Shown here piece by piece: positions 16,826-25,743 of a stretch of DNA of 64,000 nucleotides. Where the stretch lies: positions 124,001 through 188,000 of the forward strand of contig CAZHYV010000006.1 in the NCBI GenBank assembly GCA_964537055.1, read 5' to 3'. Source of the stretch: CAZHYV01 sp964537055 (GTDB taxonomy: Bacteria; Myxococcota_A; Polyangia; Palsa-1104; JAEUJZ01). The position numbers and the translations under genes are program-made. A model generated the notes under the pieces. That model was not told the DNA's origin and did no database searches. It saw only the letters and a list, made by a program, of their open reading frames with translations. Position 1 is the stretch's first letter. The number at the start of each line of letters is the position of its first letter.

Positions 16826-17718
16826 TGAAATCAGATCAATTTCATTTATCACAGGTAATTCGGCTTGCTTTTCAACTTACCAAGCGGTATTTCTTCAACT
16901 TGGTGGCGATTGTAAGCATCATCTGGGGTTTGCAGGTGATAAGACAAGCGCTATCCCACTTTTTGCTTACTCCCTATGTAGAAAGCAAAATACCCCATCT
17001 CATGGAGGACAAAGACAAAATTTTTCTCTATACGGGGGTCATCCTATTTCTTAACACTTTGTATGAGACTCTTTTTAGGATTGCCCAAGTTCCATTCATC
17101 ATTGCTCTAATAAAGGCAAGCCTTTTGGGGGTGGATAGCCAGGAAATCAATTGGAGGAGTTTAAGAGGAAGTGTTCGTCTGCTTCCAAAATTCATACGGA
17201 ATACAGTGGTGTTTATGTTGATCACAATGCCTCCTCTCGCGGTGAGTAGCTTTTATTTTTCTATGCTTACCAACCTGCGTCCTACTCTTCCGGAATGGGT
17301 AACCCCACATAAGATCTATGGGTCGTATCTTTTTTTAGGTTTGTCCCTCCTTTGGGCTGTTTTTTTCTTTCTTCGTTACGGATTTTATTCTTATGCGGTT
17401 GTTGATCAATCTTTAGGAGCTATCGCTTCTTTAAAGAGAAGTGTTCGGTTAACAAAAGGGTTGAGGACACAGGTATTGCTGTGTGGAATGCTTGCTGTAG
17501 GGCTTGTTAGTATTGGACTGGTTCCCTTCTGGCTGCTAGGAATCAAATCAAAAGCTTCAAACCTGATAGTCTACGCAAGGCATTCCTTGTCCGCTACCCT
17601 AAGCTGGGTAAGCCTGGTCTTTATTATTCCTTTTATAGTCGTGCTATCTGCACAGGTATACCGAGGTTTAGAATCCAATAGAATTAGGTTGCATTCCGAT
17701 GATTCCATGAGAGAATAA
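16825..17718 (+). CDS. Hypothetical multi-pass inner-membrane protein
   Basis: A 297-residue protein whose ATG overlaps the coaD stop (TAATG). About six hydrophobic segments are visible, near residues 22-45, 70-85, 120-145, 165-190, 215-240 and 255-280. A YAVVDQSLGAIASLKRSVRLTKG segment before the last helices is reminiscent of GlpQ/YciC-type membrane domains, where a similar amphipathic segment recurs. Translationally coupled to coaD. Function unknown. Confidence 0.78.
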   Translation: MKSDQFHLSQVIRLAFQLTKRYFFNLVAIVSIIWGLQVIRQALSHFLLTPYVESKIPHLMEDKDKIFLYTGVILFLNTLYETLFRIAQVPFIIALIKASLLGVDSQEINWRSLRGSVRLLPKFIRNTVVFMLITMPPLAVSSFYFSMLTNLRPTLPEWVTPHKIYGSYLFLGLSLLWAVFFFLRYGFYSYAVVDQSLGAIASLKRSVRLTKGLRTQVLLCGMLAVGLVSIGLVPFWLLGIKSKASNLIVYARHSLSATLSWVSLVFIIPFIVVLSAQVYRGLESNRIRLHSDDSMRE

Positions 17719-17723
17719 ACCCT

Positions 17724-18341
17724 ATGAAGATAACCAATCTATTTCTTACAATCTTTTCAGTAGTAGGTTTTACTTTAGCTGGCTGCCATGCACTTGAGGT
17801 GGCCGAGGGTTTAGAGATTTCAGAAGCCGCGTTAGCAGCTAGAGCAGGTGAGGCGGCGGCTGAAAGTACAGCGGTTGCCACTGAAGGTGTGGCCGTCCGG
17901 GAAGGGGGCGAACTCGCAGGAACAATCGCTCGGGCAAGACAGGAAGAATATGATCTAGTTGTGGGCTGGTCGGAAGAAGCCGTTCGAAGAAGTCCTAATG
18001 GGGTATCCCAGGGGGCTAACGAATTTATGCAAAGAACGTTTACGCGCTTAGGTGAACATGCGGAGACCAACGCTAGGTGGCAAGCAGCTCTCGAGCAAGC
18101 GCAGGGAGTCGCTGCTGATTTTAGCCAGACCGCTCGCTATGGGATGGCAGAGGCTGCAGGTATCGGGCTCGGCGTAGGAGGTGCTGCAGCTGCCGGAGGT
18201 ACAGTTTATCTTTACGAGCATGCAGAAGCTAGGAAGAAGGCCCAATGCTCCGTTGCTATCAAGAAAGCAGCTGATACTGTAGACCAAGATGAGAAAGCTC
18301 GTGCCATTGTGAATGCTCAAGTGGTTTGTAAAGATCTATAG
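17724..18341 (+). CDS. Ala/Glu-rich lipoprotein
   Basis: A 205-residue protein, start four bases after the preceding stop. The signal MKITNLFLTIFSVVGFTLAGCH gives a lipidated Cys at residue 21. The mature part is rich in Ala, Glu and Gly, predicted helical, with a Gly/Ala-rich hydrophobic stretch near 150-170 (GIGLGVGGAAAAGGTVYLY) that may insert into a membrane. Two Cys near the C-terminus could pair. No family recognised. Probably co-transcribed with coaD and the membrane protein. Confidence 0.8.
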   Translation: MKITNLFLTIFSVVGFTLAGCHALEVAEGLEISEAALAARAGEAAAESTAVATEGVAVREGGELAGTIARARQEEYDLVVGWSEEAVRRSPNGVSQGANEFMQRTFTRLGEHAETNARWQAALEQAQGVAADFSQTARYGMAEAAGIGLGVGGAAAAGGTVYLYEHAEARKKAQCSVAIKKAADTVDQDEKARAIVNAQVVCKDL

Positions 18342-18601
18342 TCCTCCTTTTCAGGCGTTTATCTTGCAGTAAGATTCAGCAGATTAATACCCACGAGACA
18401 AAACTTACTGAAGAAAATGCGGAAGGAACTCACTTGCAGAGCGCCTTCAACTTCAGTATGATGGCTGAAGTAGATAAATCTTAGTTGCCTGTCCTCTCAC
18501 GGAACCTTCAAAAGAATTAGCTATCTATCAACAACTGCGTAAGAATGCATGGTATCCTCAAACTTTTGTCTTCCTACGTAAATGAGTGAAGAAAGGTACA
18601 T

Positions 18602-20416
18602 ATGAGCTTTCGTTCGGATGTTCGAAATATTGCAATTGTGGCGCACGTCGACCACGGAAAAACAACCTTGGTGGATGCCCTGCTAAAGCAAGCAGGGACA
18701 TTCCGAACAGGTGAGGTCGTACAAGAATGTGCCCTCGATTCTAACGAACTCGAACGAGAGCGTGGGATCACGATTTTATCTAAAAGCACAGCCATCACGT
18801 ACCAGGGCGTCCGTATCAATATCGTCGATACCCCAGGCCACGCTGATTTCGGTGGTGAAGTCGAGCGTGTGCTAAGAATGGTGGATTCGGTTCTTCTCTT
18901 GGTGGATGCGTTTGAAGGACCCCTGCCACAGACACGATTCGTAACCCGGAAAGCGTTTGCCCTGGGGCTGAAACCCATCTTAGTAGTCAATAAAATTGAC
19001 CGGCCTGGCTGTGACCCCGAAGGCACGGTCAATGCAGTGTTCGATCTGTTTGTCGCCTTGGGTGCTACAGACGAACAGCTGGATTTCCCAGTCATCTATG
19101 CCTCAGGTCGCAGTGGATATGCAGTCCTTGACCCGTCGGACCCACCGGTTGACCTTCAGCCCCTCATGGAGATGATTATCAAGAAAGTTCCCCCTCCTAA
19201 AGGTGATTTTGATAAGCCCTTCTGCCTGCAGGTGGCCACCCTCGACTATGACGACTTCTTAGGCTACGTGGGCATTGGCAGAGTCTTATCCGGTAAGGTC
19301 AAACAGGGAGATCGGGTACTCCTTGCTCATAAAAACGGACAGCGAGAAGAATTTCGTATCTCCAAGCTTCTGACATTTCAGGGGCTCCGCCGCTTTGAAG
19401 TGGCTGAGGCTTCCGGAGGAGATATCGTCGCCATCACAGGAATGAACGAACTCAACGTGGGGGAAACAATCACATCGATCACAGACCCCATCGTGCTGCC
19501 GATGCTTACGATCGACGAGCCCACTATCTCGATGCAGTTTATGGTGAACAACGGTCCCTTTGCCGGAACGGAGGGAAAGTACGTCACCAGCCGGAATTTA
19601 CGTGAGCGGCTTATGAAAGAGATCAAATCCAACGTCGCTTTACGTGTTGAAGAAACCGATCAGCCTGACGTGTTTAAAGTATCCGGTCGAGGCGAACTTC
19701 ATCTGTCAGTACTAATCGAGACGATGCGTCGGGAAGGGTACGAGCTTTGTGTCTCGCAGCCCCAAGTGGTCTTTCGTGAAGTCGACGGCGAAAAGCAAGA
19801 GCCCTACGAAGATTTATTGGTTGATGTTGATGAAGCCTACGTGGGCGTAGTCATCGAAAAGCTTGGACGCCGCATGGGTCGTATGACCGAGATGTCGCCT
19901 GCAGGACCGGGCCGGAGCAAGCTTGAGTTTGTGATCCCTTCTCGAGGGCTGATTGGTTACCGGAATGAGTTCCTCACAGATACACGGGGGACCGGGATCC
20001 TAAACCAATCCTTCCGGGACTATGGACCCTATGCAGGCTCCCTCAAGGGAAGGCCCAACGGCGTCTTGATTGCCCAAGACCCTGGGGAAACCAACACCTA
20101 CGGTCTCTTCTACTTGCAAGAGCGTGGACTTTTGTTTGTCAATCCTGGGGAGAAAGTCTACGGTGGGCAGATTGTGGGGCTCCATTCTCGTGAGAATGAC
20201 TTGACCGTAAATCCGTCGAAGGCAAAAAAGCTAACCAACATCCGTACCACGGCCGCCGACGAAAAGATGTTCCTTACGCCTCCTCGGATTATGACGCTGG
20301 AAATGGCGCTAGAATTCATTAACGAGGACGAGCTGGTCGAAGTCACCCCCAAGGCCATCCGTCTCCGAAAGAGGATTTTGGACCACAACCTTCGCAAACG
20401 CTCGGAAAAAGCGTAA
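18602..20416 (+). CDS. typA: Translational GTPase TypA/BipA
   Basis: A ribosome-binding EF-G-like GTPase involved in 50S assembly and stress or cold adaptation. The 604 residues carry AHVDHGKTT (G1), ERERGITI (G2), DTPGHADFGGEVERVL (G3), VVNKIDRP (G4) and YASGRSGYA (G5), then the TypA-specific C-terminus with VIPSRGLIGYRNEFLTDTRGTG. AAAGG lies five bases before the ATG. The 260-base gap before it (18342-18601) contains no convincing gene. Confidence 0.97.
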   Translation: MSFRSDVRNIAIVAHVDHGKTTLVDALLKQAGTFRTGEVVQECALDSNELERERGITILSKSTAITYQGVRINIVDTPGHADFGGEVERVLRMVDSVLLLVDAFEGPLPQTRFVTRKAFALGLKPILVVNKIDRPGCDPEGTVNAVFDLFVALGATDEQLDFPVIYASGRSGYAVLDPSDPPVDLQPLMEMIIKKVPPPKGDFDKPFCLQVATLDYDDFLGYVGIGRVLSGKVKQGDRVLLAHKNGQREEFRISKLLTFQGLRRFEVAEASGGDIVAITGMNELNVGETITSITDPIVLPMLTIDEPTISMQFMVNNGPFAGTEGKYVTSRNLRERLMKEIKSNVALRVEETDQPDVFKVSGRGELHLSVLIETMRREGYELCVSQPQVVFREVDGEKQEPYEDLLVDVDEAYVGVVIEKLGRRMGRMTEMSPAGPGRSKLEFVIPSRGLIGYRNEFLTDTRGTGILNQSFRDYGPYAGSLKGRPNGVLIAQDPGETNTYGLFYLQERGLLFVNPGEKVYGGQIVGLHSRENDLTVNPSKAKKLTNIRTTAADEKMFLTPPRIMTLEMALEFINEDELVEVTPKAIRLRKRILDHNLRKRSEKA

Positions 20417-20441
20417 CATACAAGACAATAGCATACACCCC

Positions 20442-21101
20442 ATGTCCCTTCTCTCTTCGCTCCTCCACCTGGACCAAACATTAGGCATCTTTATCAAAAA
20501 CTACGGAACCTCCGTTTATCTTCTTCTCGTCTTGATCATCTTCTGTGAAACCGGGTTGGTGGTGCTTCCGTTTCTACCAGGCGATTCTCTTTTGTTTGCC
20601 GTGGGTGCTTTTTGTAGCAGCGGCCATCTTGCGCTATGGGTTTGTCTTCTGCTGTTAGGATTTGCTGCAATTTTAGGAGACGCGCTCAACTATTGGATAG
20701 GGCGATGGTCTTTATCAACAAAGCTTGGTAAAAAGTTTTTAAGCTTGCTCAATCCGAAACATATCCAAACGACCCATGAGTTCTACAAAAAGTACGGTGG
20801 GGTGACTATCATCTTGGCACGGTTTGTTCCCATTGTGCGTACCTTTGCCCCCTTTGTGGCAGGTACCAGCCATATGCCCTATCGGCAGTTTTTGTTATAT
20901 AATGTTCTAGGGGGAGCCATCTGGGTCGCAAGCCTAACGATCCTCGGATTTTTATTTGGTCATCTTCCCATCGTGAAAAATAATTTCTCAGCAATGGTTC
21001 TTGGGATTGTAGGATTATCCGTAGTTCCCATCCTCATCGGGTTTGTTCGAAGGCAAATTCGTGAGCGGGCCAGAAGAAAAAAACTTAAGCCGGAGCATTA
21101 A
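20442..21101 (+). CDS. DedA/VTT-domain membrane protein
   Basis: A 219-residue inner-membrane protein of the DedA (SNARE-associated/VTT) family, thought to move lipid carriers across the membrane. Visible hallmarks: ENT-side GLVVLPFLPGDSLLF, GDALNYWIGR and RFVPIVRTFAPFVAG, whose Arg and Glu/Asp residues are essential in studied members. About five hydrophobic segments and a basic C-terminal tail. Starts 25 bases after typA, likely the same transcript. Confidence 0.93.
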   Translation: MSLLSSLLHLDQTLGIFIKNYGTSVYLLLVLIIFCETGLVVLPFLPGDSLLFAVGAFCSSGHLALWVCLLLLGFAAILGDALNYWIGRWSLSTKLGKKFLSLLNPKHIQTTHEFYKKYGGVTIILARFVPIVRTFAPFVAGTSHMPYRQFLLYNVLGGAIWVASLTILGFLFGHLPIVKNNFSAMVLGIVGLSVVPILIGFVRRQIRERARRKKLKPEH

Positions 21102-21166
21102 AATTGTACAAACCTCACTTCTTGCTGCAGTGGATCGAAAAACCTTGCCTTTTTGCTTTTTCTAAG

Positions 21167-21604
21167 ATGAAGCGTATGAATAAATCTCTTCTACCTTTTA
21201 TCGCTCTCATCGTGAGTTTCTTCTTGACCCCTTCTTTCACCTTTGCGGAAGAAGCGCAGGTTGTGTATTTAGGTCCGGACACTCTCTCCAATAAAGCGAT
21301 CGTGGGGAAGGCGAGGACTTTATGTCGTTCACTCAAAGCGGTTGTTAAACGCTGCGGAAAAAAATCGGATCTGATTTGGGGCTCTATGGCTGACAAAAAT
21401 TGTCCTCTTTCAATCGCTGGGTTAGCAACTGAGGATTTCAAGCTGGTTGAAACAGCAACTTCCCAAATGGAGGGATGCCGCAAGACGAAGGGCTGCAGGC
21501 AGGCGTTGCGTTGCGCAGAGAAGGTTTTTGGCTCTCTCGATAATTTTGCAGAAGAGGTAGCGAAAAAATTGAAGGAGGACAAAGCATATAAGACCCAGGA
21601 ATGA
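21167..21604 (+). CDS. Hypothetical secreted Cys-containing protein
   Basis: About 145 residues. MKRMNKSLLPFIALIVSFF ... FTFA is a type I signal peptide; cleavage before EEA is likely. The mature part contains six Cys (in LCRS, RCGK, NCPL, GCRK, GCRQ, RCAE), probably disulfide-paired, then a charged helical tail. The start could also be ATG 21176. It follows the DedA gene closely. No family recognised. Confidence 0.7.
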   Translation: MKRMNKSLLPFIALIVSFFLTPSFTFAEEAQVVYLGPDTLSNKAIVGKARTLCRSLKAVVKRCGKKSDLIWGSMADKNCPLSIAGLATEDFKLVETATSQMEGCRKTKGCRQALRCAEKVFGSLDNFAEEVAKKLKEDKAYKTQE

Positions 21605-21730
21605 TATTTGTTTTTTGCCTGCTTAGGAAGAACGCCTTTGGGCTGGCCGAGAGTGAAGGAGCTTCATTCCAATGCTCTTTTTAGGCGAAGCTTTTAATAG
21701 GCAGGTATTAAGTAAATACACCTACGCGAT

Positions 21731-21774
21731 AAAATAAAAATAGAGGAGACCCTCCTTTCGAACGGCCTCCTCTA
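21731..21774 (-). terminator. Intrinsic terminator after the Gly/Ser-rich gene
   Basis: TAGAGGAG (21741-21748) pairs with CTCCTCTA (21767-21774). Read on the minus strand the hairpin is followed by TTTTTATTTT (21740-21731). It lies 22 bases after the stop at 21796 and probably ends the suc-cluster transcript. Confidence 0.75.
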
Positions 21775-21795
21775 AAACTAAAGCTACAGAAATAG

Positions 21796-22245
21796 TTACG
21801 AAGAAGCCGAACCACGGGTTCCTGAGCTTCCCATTCCCCCTGCATCCTCAGAGTCATCCCCGGAAGAGCTTCCTTGTGATCCTCTAGAAGTGCTGCCCGT
21901 AGAGCCCATTCCGGATGAAGAGCCACCTTGCCCATAAGTCCCACCTGCTCCACCACCACTTTCACCTGAGGCCCCCCCTTGCCCTGAAGAACCACTGGTA
22001 CCTGTGTCACCGCCTGAGGATCCACCATAACCTGTGCTTCCTGCAGAACCACTATGTCCTCCAGAACGTCCGCTGCTCGTCCCCTGCGCGCTCCCGCCGG
22101 CAGTCCCACCCCCAGCGCTGCCAGTGCTTCCGCCAGCGCCACTGCTTCCGGTAGATCCTCCCGTGCTGCTACCCATATTAGAGCCCGCTCCAGAACCACC
22201 TTGAGAATGGGTTGTTCCCCTGTTTGTGTTGTTTGTATCTTCCAT
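21796..22245 (-). CDS. Gly/Ser-rich low-complexity protein
   Basis: 149 residues made almost entirely of Gly, Ser, Thr and Ala with no signal peptide, membrane segment or Cys. A perfect GGGAGG lies five bases before ATG 22245, which fixes the frame; a second minus-strand frame over the same DNA (to 22433) overlaps the neighbouring lipoprotein gene and has no ribosome site. The N-terminal MEDTNNTNRG is hydrophilic. A strong terminator follows. Likely disordered; function unknown. Confidence 0.72.
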   Translation of the reverse strand: MEDTNNTNRGTTHSQGGSGAGSNMGSSTGGSTGSSGAGGSTGSAGGGTAGGSAQGTSSGRSGGHSGSAGSTGYGGSSGGDTGTSGSSGQGGASGESGGGAGGTYGQGGSSSGMGSTGSTSRGSQGSSSGDDSEDAGGMGSSGTRGSASS

Positions 22246-22410
22246 AGCACCCTCCCAGTATTTGGTATGTTGAATTCCTTGCTCCATGAAGGAGTGAAAC
22301 ACAACGTAAGCGCATTTCCTACAGCCGCAAGACATTTCTTACAGTTTTGGAAACTTTTTCTCGTCGGTACAGAAAGAGAGGGTGGCGGTTTTGTGCCTGG
22401 GTGTGAGTGC

Positions 22411-22929
22411 TTATCCAACGCCCATATTATCATCCGATGCCGTTGTAGGATTCTTCTTTTTTAGTATACTTGGGTCCACTTTCAACCCACATGCCTTTCC
22501 GCGGTCTCGGGTCTTGATGAGTCCATTAATATGTGCTCGAATCTGAGTATCTAATAAATCTTTAAACTGTGGTAATAAAGGAAGCTCGTTCTTGCCACAG
22601 AGCTCTTTCAACTTTCGCTCCTCCGGTTTTAAATCTTCAGGAGAACGTCCGATCACCGTAGTACAAAGCCCTCGGAAGTATTCCCACATAGCTTCATCAG
22701 TACCTTCTCTTACAAGGTCCTCAATTTCTTTATCAGACTTATCTTGAATAACAAGGAATTCTATTTTCTGCGTATCGTCGAACTCACAACCTTCTGGAGG
22801 CGGATTTGGTTGAGATGGGGAAGAAGAGCTTAGTTGGGCAGGGGAGGGTTCCTGCCTATTTTGTTGAGGAGTGGCACAAGCAAACAAGAAGATGAGAAAA
22901 GGCAAAATGAAAGTTTTTAAAAGCGTCAT
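22411..22929 (-). CDS. Hypothetical lipoprotein
   Basis: A 172-residue protein with lipoprotein signal MTLLKTFILPFLIFLFAC (Cys 18), a Ser/Pro/Gln-rich linker to about residue 47, and a mostly helical charged domain containing four further Cys. Lies 64 bases behind another lipoprotein gene on the same strand, in the cluster downstream of sucB. No family recognised. Confidence 0.82.
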   Translation of the reverse strand: MTLLKTFILPFLIFLFACATPQQNRQEPSPAQLSSSSPSQPNPPPEGCEFDDTQKIEFLVIQDKSDKEIEDLVREGTDEAMWEYFRGLCTTVIGRSPEDLKPEERKLKELCGKNELPLLPQFKDLLDTQIRAHINGLIKTRDRGKACGLKVDPSILKKKNPTTASDDNMGVG

Positions 22930-22993
22930 AGAGCCATTGTAGATATTTTGGGTTTTTCGTCAACGCGTGAGTGAGATCAGTAGGTGGTAAAAC

Positions 22994-23692
22994 TTAGGGG
23001 AGAGGGTTGGGCTTGCTAGGTTCTTTGCAGACCATATAGGCACTGGCCCGATAGGATGCATGGTACGGATCTCGGGCATCGACCAACAAGGCATGGGGTA
23101 GGGGAGACCAAGGCTCTTTGGGAGAAGGGCCAACCAGACGCTGACCTTCCGCAACCCACTCTTGGGTGTTTGGGAGGTAGGTGAATACAAAGAACTCTTC
23201 CCTTGTGCCGGCTTCTTCAGAACCGTGTGGCAAAGAGGGAAGGGTCACTGTGGAAATCAAGCGGCCCCGAAAATCGTACCAAAGGTCCATGGAGGTTCTT
23301 TCTTCTCCATCCATGCCGCTGATAAAACGAAGATTTATTCTAAATCCATAATAAGGTTCTCTTTTGGCAGCCGAGGACAGCGCCAAAGTGACCTCCCTTT
23401 GAAAAGAAGCTCCCGGTCCTAATCTCATCCAGAGGCACGAATAGATGGCATCTTTAGGAATTGCTTGAATTCGAGAGAGGGGAACGGTCGGTAGTTCTTC
23501 CACAAGCTTGGATCGGATGGCTACTGCTTCTGATGACAGAGGAAGCAATCCCGGGGAAACTTTAGGCGTTGGTTCTCGGCGAGGGACGGTCTTTGGCCAT
23601 GCCGGAGAATACAAGGGGGGTGAGTAGCAGGAAAGTAGGACTCCAGGTAAAGCCATGAAAAAGATGGGAAAAAGCAACTTTTGGAAAAACAT
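22994..23692 (-). CDS. Hypothetical lipoprotein downstream of sucB
   Basis: A 232-residue protein. The lipoprotein signal ends VLLSC (Cys 22), followed by a Pro-rich linker and a beta-rich domain (RINLRFISGMDGEERTSM, LWYDFRGRLISTV). The start lies eight bases after the sucB stop with AGAG upstream, so it is co-transcribed with sucB. Function unknown. Confidence 0.82.
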   Translation of the reverse strand: MFFQKLLFPIFFMALPGVLLSCYSPPLYSPAWPKTVPRREPTPKVSPGLLPLSSEAVAIRSKLVEELPTVPLSRIQAIPKDAIYSCLWMRLGPGASFQREVTLALSSAAKREPYYGFRINLRFISGMDGEERTSMDLWYDFRGRLISTVTLPSLPHGSEEAGTREEFFVFTYLPNTQEWVAEGQRLVGPSPKEPWSPLPHALLVDARDPYHASYRASAYMVCKEPSKPNPLP

Positions 23693-23700
23693 ATCTCTGC

Positions 23701-24993
23701 TTAGATCTCTAACAGCAGCTTATCAGGACTTTCAAGCCGCTCCTTGATGTGTACCAAGCACTGGACAGCTTCGCGACCATCAACAACCCTGTGATCGTAG
23801 GAGAGCGCCAAGTACATCATTGGACGAATCTCAATTGTATCCCCCACAGCAATAGGACGCCTGATGATGTTATGCATCCCTAATATTCCCGTTTGTGGAA
23901 GGTTGAGGAGCGGTGTTGACATCATCGAGCCGTAAATCCCTCCGTTGGTAATACTGAAGGTTCCACCCAATAGATCATCAAGAGTCAGCTTGTTGTCTTT
24001 TGCCTTTTGGGCAAGCTCGGCAATGATTTTTTCAATTTGGGCAAGCGTCAGCAGATCCACATTCCGGACGACAGGAACGACAAGACCCTTTCCTGAACCG
24101 ACGGCAATCCCAAAATCGTAGTGCTTTTTATAAATGATATCGTTCCCTCGGAGCTCGGCGTTTAAGCCAGGGAAGGCTTTTAGTGCAAAGGCACAAGCTT
24201 TGGCAAAAAACGACATAAATCCTAGCTTGATTCCGTACTTTTTGGTGAATTCTTCTTGGTATTTAGACCGAAGGGCCATGATATTCGTCATGTCTACTTC
24301 GTTGAACGTGGTCAAAACAGCTGCAGTATGCTGGGCCTCGACAAGGCGCTCGGCAATGCGCTTCCGCATTGGCGACATAGGCACCACTTCCTCGCGCGGG
24401 GCGCTTGTAGATTGGCTGGCTTGCGCTGTAGATGCTGCAGCATAGGTTTTGGTCGGCGCTCCTTCTGATTTTGGTCGTGAGGTCTCAGACCCTTGTTCGC
24501 GCAAGGCCTGACGCTTGCTGGGTGGCAAGGCAGGACCTTTCGCGCCTGTCTGCAAGGCTACTTGGGCTGGAAGGGTCCCCTCAAATGCGGTTTTAGATTG
24601 TGGCAGGCTGCCTGTTGCTGCAGTCTGTGGGGTTCCTGTGGTTTGTGAGGGTGTCGCGATTGTCTGTGGGGTTGCTACGATAACTGATGTAGCTGCTGAT
24701 GGTGCTGAAGAAGACGCTGTGGCTGCTGCCTTTGCGGAATCTGATTTCGTTATAGATCCAGTAGAGATAGTCCCGATGGAGTCGCCAATTTTGACGACAG
24801 CCCCAATGGGGTGTTTTTGCACAGTCAATGTACCTCCCTGAGGTGCAGGTAAGGTCACAGTAATCTTGTCGGTCTCTAGCTCGGCCACCGGTTCATCAGT
24901 GGCAACTGTGTCACCCACCTGTTTGAGCCATTTAACGAGAGTTGCTTCTGAGATAGATTCGCCAAGCGCAGGGATTTTTAATTCAACAGACAT
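23701..24993 (-). CDS. sucB: 2-oxoglutarate dehydrogenase E2 (dihydrolipoyl succinyltransferase)
   Basis: Transfers the succinyl group from lipoamide to CoA in the TCA cycle. A 430-residue protein: lipoyl domain with the modified Lys43 in ETDKITV, a long Ala/Thr/Pro-rich linker, and a catalytic domain with FNEVDMTNI, GGTFSITNGGIYGS and the active-site SYDHRVVDGREAV. The peripheral subunit-binding domain expected in the linker is hard to recognise: the usual GTGxxGR core is replaced by LQTGAKGPALPPSKRQ. Separated from sucA by a lipoprotein gene. The E3 subunit is not in the window. Confidence 0.95.
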   Translation of the reverse strand: MSVELKIPALGESISEATLVKWLKQVGDTVATDEPVAELETDKITVTLPAPQGGTLTVQKHPIGAVVKIGDSIGTISTGSITKSDSAKAAATASSSAPSAATSVIVATPQTIATPSQTTGTPQTAATGSLPQSKTAFEGTLPAQVALQTGAKGPALPPSKRQALREQGSETSRPKSEGAPTKTYAAASTAQASQSTSAPREEVVPMSPMRKRIAERLVEAQHTAAVLTTFNEVDMTNIMALRSKYQEEFTKKYGIKLGFMSFFAKACAFALKAFPGLNAELRGNDIIYKKHYDFGIAVGSGKGLVVPVVRNVDLLTLAQIEKIIAELAQKAKDNKLTLDDLLGGTFSITNGGIYGSMMSTPLLNLPQTGILGMHNIIRRPIAVGDTIEIRPMMYLALSYDHRVVDGREAVQCLVHIKERLESPDKLLLEI

Positions 24994-25146
24994 ACCTTAG
25001 CTATCGCACAAAATGACGCTGAGTGCAAATGCTGAAATGTAACCCTGGTAAAATATGCTTGATAGGTAACGGGGCATAGAAGGGATAAATTCATAAGCGA
25101 TTTATTCCCGAGCACTCTCTTTCTTGATATCTGTTCTTCTTTCTCT

Positions 25147-25665
25147 TCATCTTTGTAGTAACATTTCTGTCTCTTGCCTTGTCTGTTCGGTTTGTTGCAA
25201 GGTTCTTTGGGTGTCTAGCTCTTTTTGTTTTGTCCGTTCCTCCGACATTCTGGTTTCTTCTTGTAGGTAGTATGACTCTAAATACGAATAGACGGTTGAG
25301 CAATGCCACTTCCATATCTGCACAGAAACATGACCTGAAAGACAACCTGCTCCGGACTCTGGCTCATTCACAGTACGACAGGAGGGCGTTGTTGGACGAG
25401 GTGTTAGGCTTTTAGGGTCTCGGTCTTCGTCGGTAACTTTAAAGTTTTCTAAATCGGCCAAATCTCGACATGTTTGATAAGAAGCGCAAACGGGACCGCA
25501 CAACCATTGTTCTCGTTCATTATTTAGGGCTACCAAATTGTTTGCTATGGTTTGTAGCTTCCTTTCTGGAGTAGCTGTTTCGTCTGAAATTGTATTTTCA
25601 TCTTCAGACCATAAGAATCTGCAGCTAGCTACACTCATCAACAAAACCAAAAGCCACTTTTTCAT
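25147..25665 (-). CDS. Lipoprotein inserted between sucA and sucB
   Basis: A 172-residue protein with a short lipoprotein signal (MKKWLLVLLMSVASC, Cys 15), several Cys in the middle (CGPVCASYQTC, SCRT, GCLS, WHCS) and a C-terminal coiled-coil-like stretch rich in Glu, Gln, Arg and Thr. It lies 78 bases after sucA and 153 before sucB, on the same strand, an unusual guest between two TCA-complex genes. Function unknown. Confidence 0.8.
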   Translation of the reverse strand: MKKWLLVLLMSVASCRFLWSEDENTISDETATPERKLQTIANNLVALNNEREQWLCGPVCASYQTCRDLADLENFKVTDEDRDPKSLTPRPTTPSCRTVNEPESGAGCLSGHVSVQIWKWHCSTVYSYLESYYLQEETRMSEERTKQKELDTQRTLQQTEQTRQETEMLLQR

Positions 25666-25743
25666 GAAAACACTCCAAGGTAATTAAGGCCAAAAATACA
25701 AGATTTTTGTAGAATTTGCAGCATAACTTCAACCTGCAACAAG

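Noticed and set aside
18342..18601. Coding-looking short frames that could join by one frameshift and end ...YQQLRKNAWYPQTFVFLRK before typA
   Set aside because: Each open stretch is under 50 codons with no start or recognisable family; this can occur by chance, so no pseudogene is claimed.
21708..22433. Alternative 241-residue minus-strand frame over the Gly/Ser-rich gene
   Set aside because: It overlaps the lipoprotein gene at 22411 and lacks a ribosome site, while the Gly/Ser frame has a perfect one and a matching terminator.
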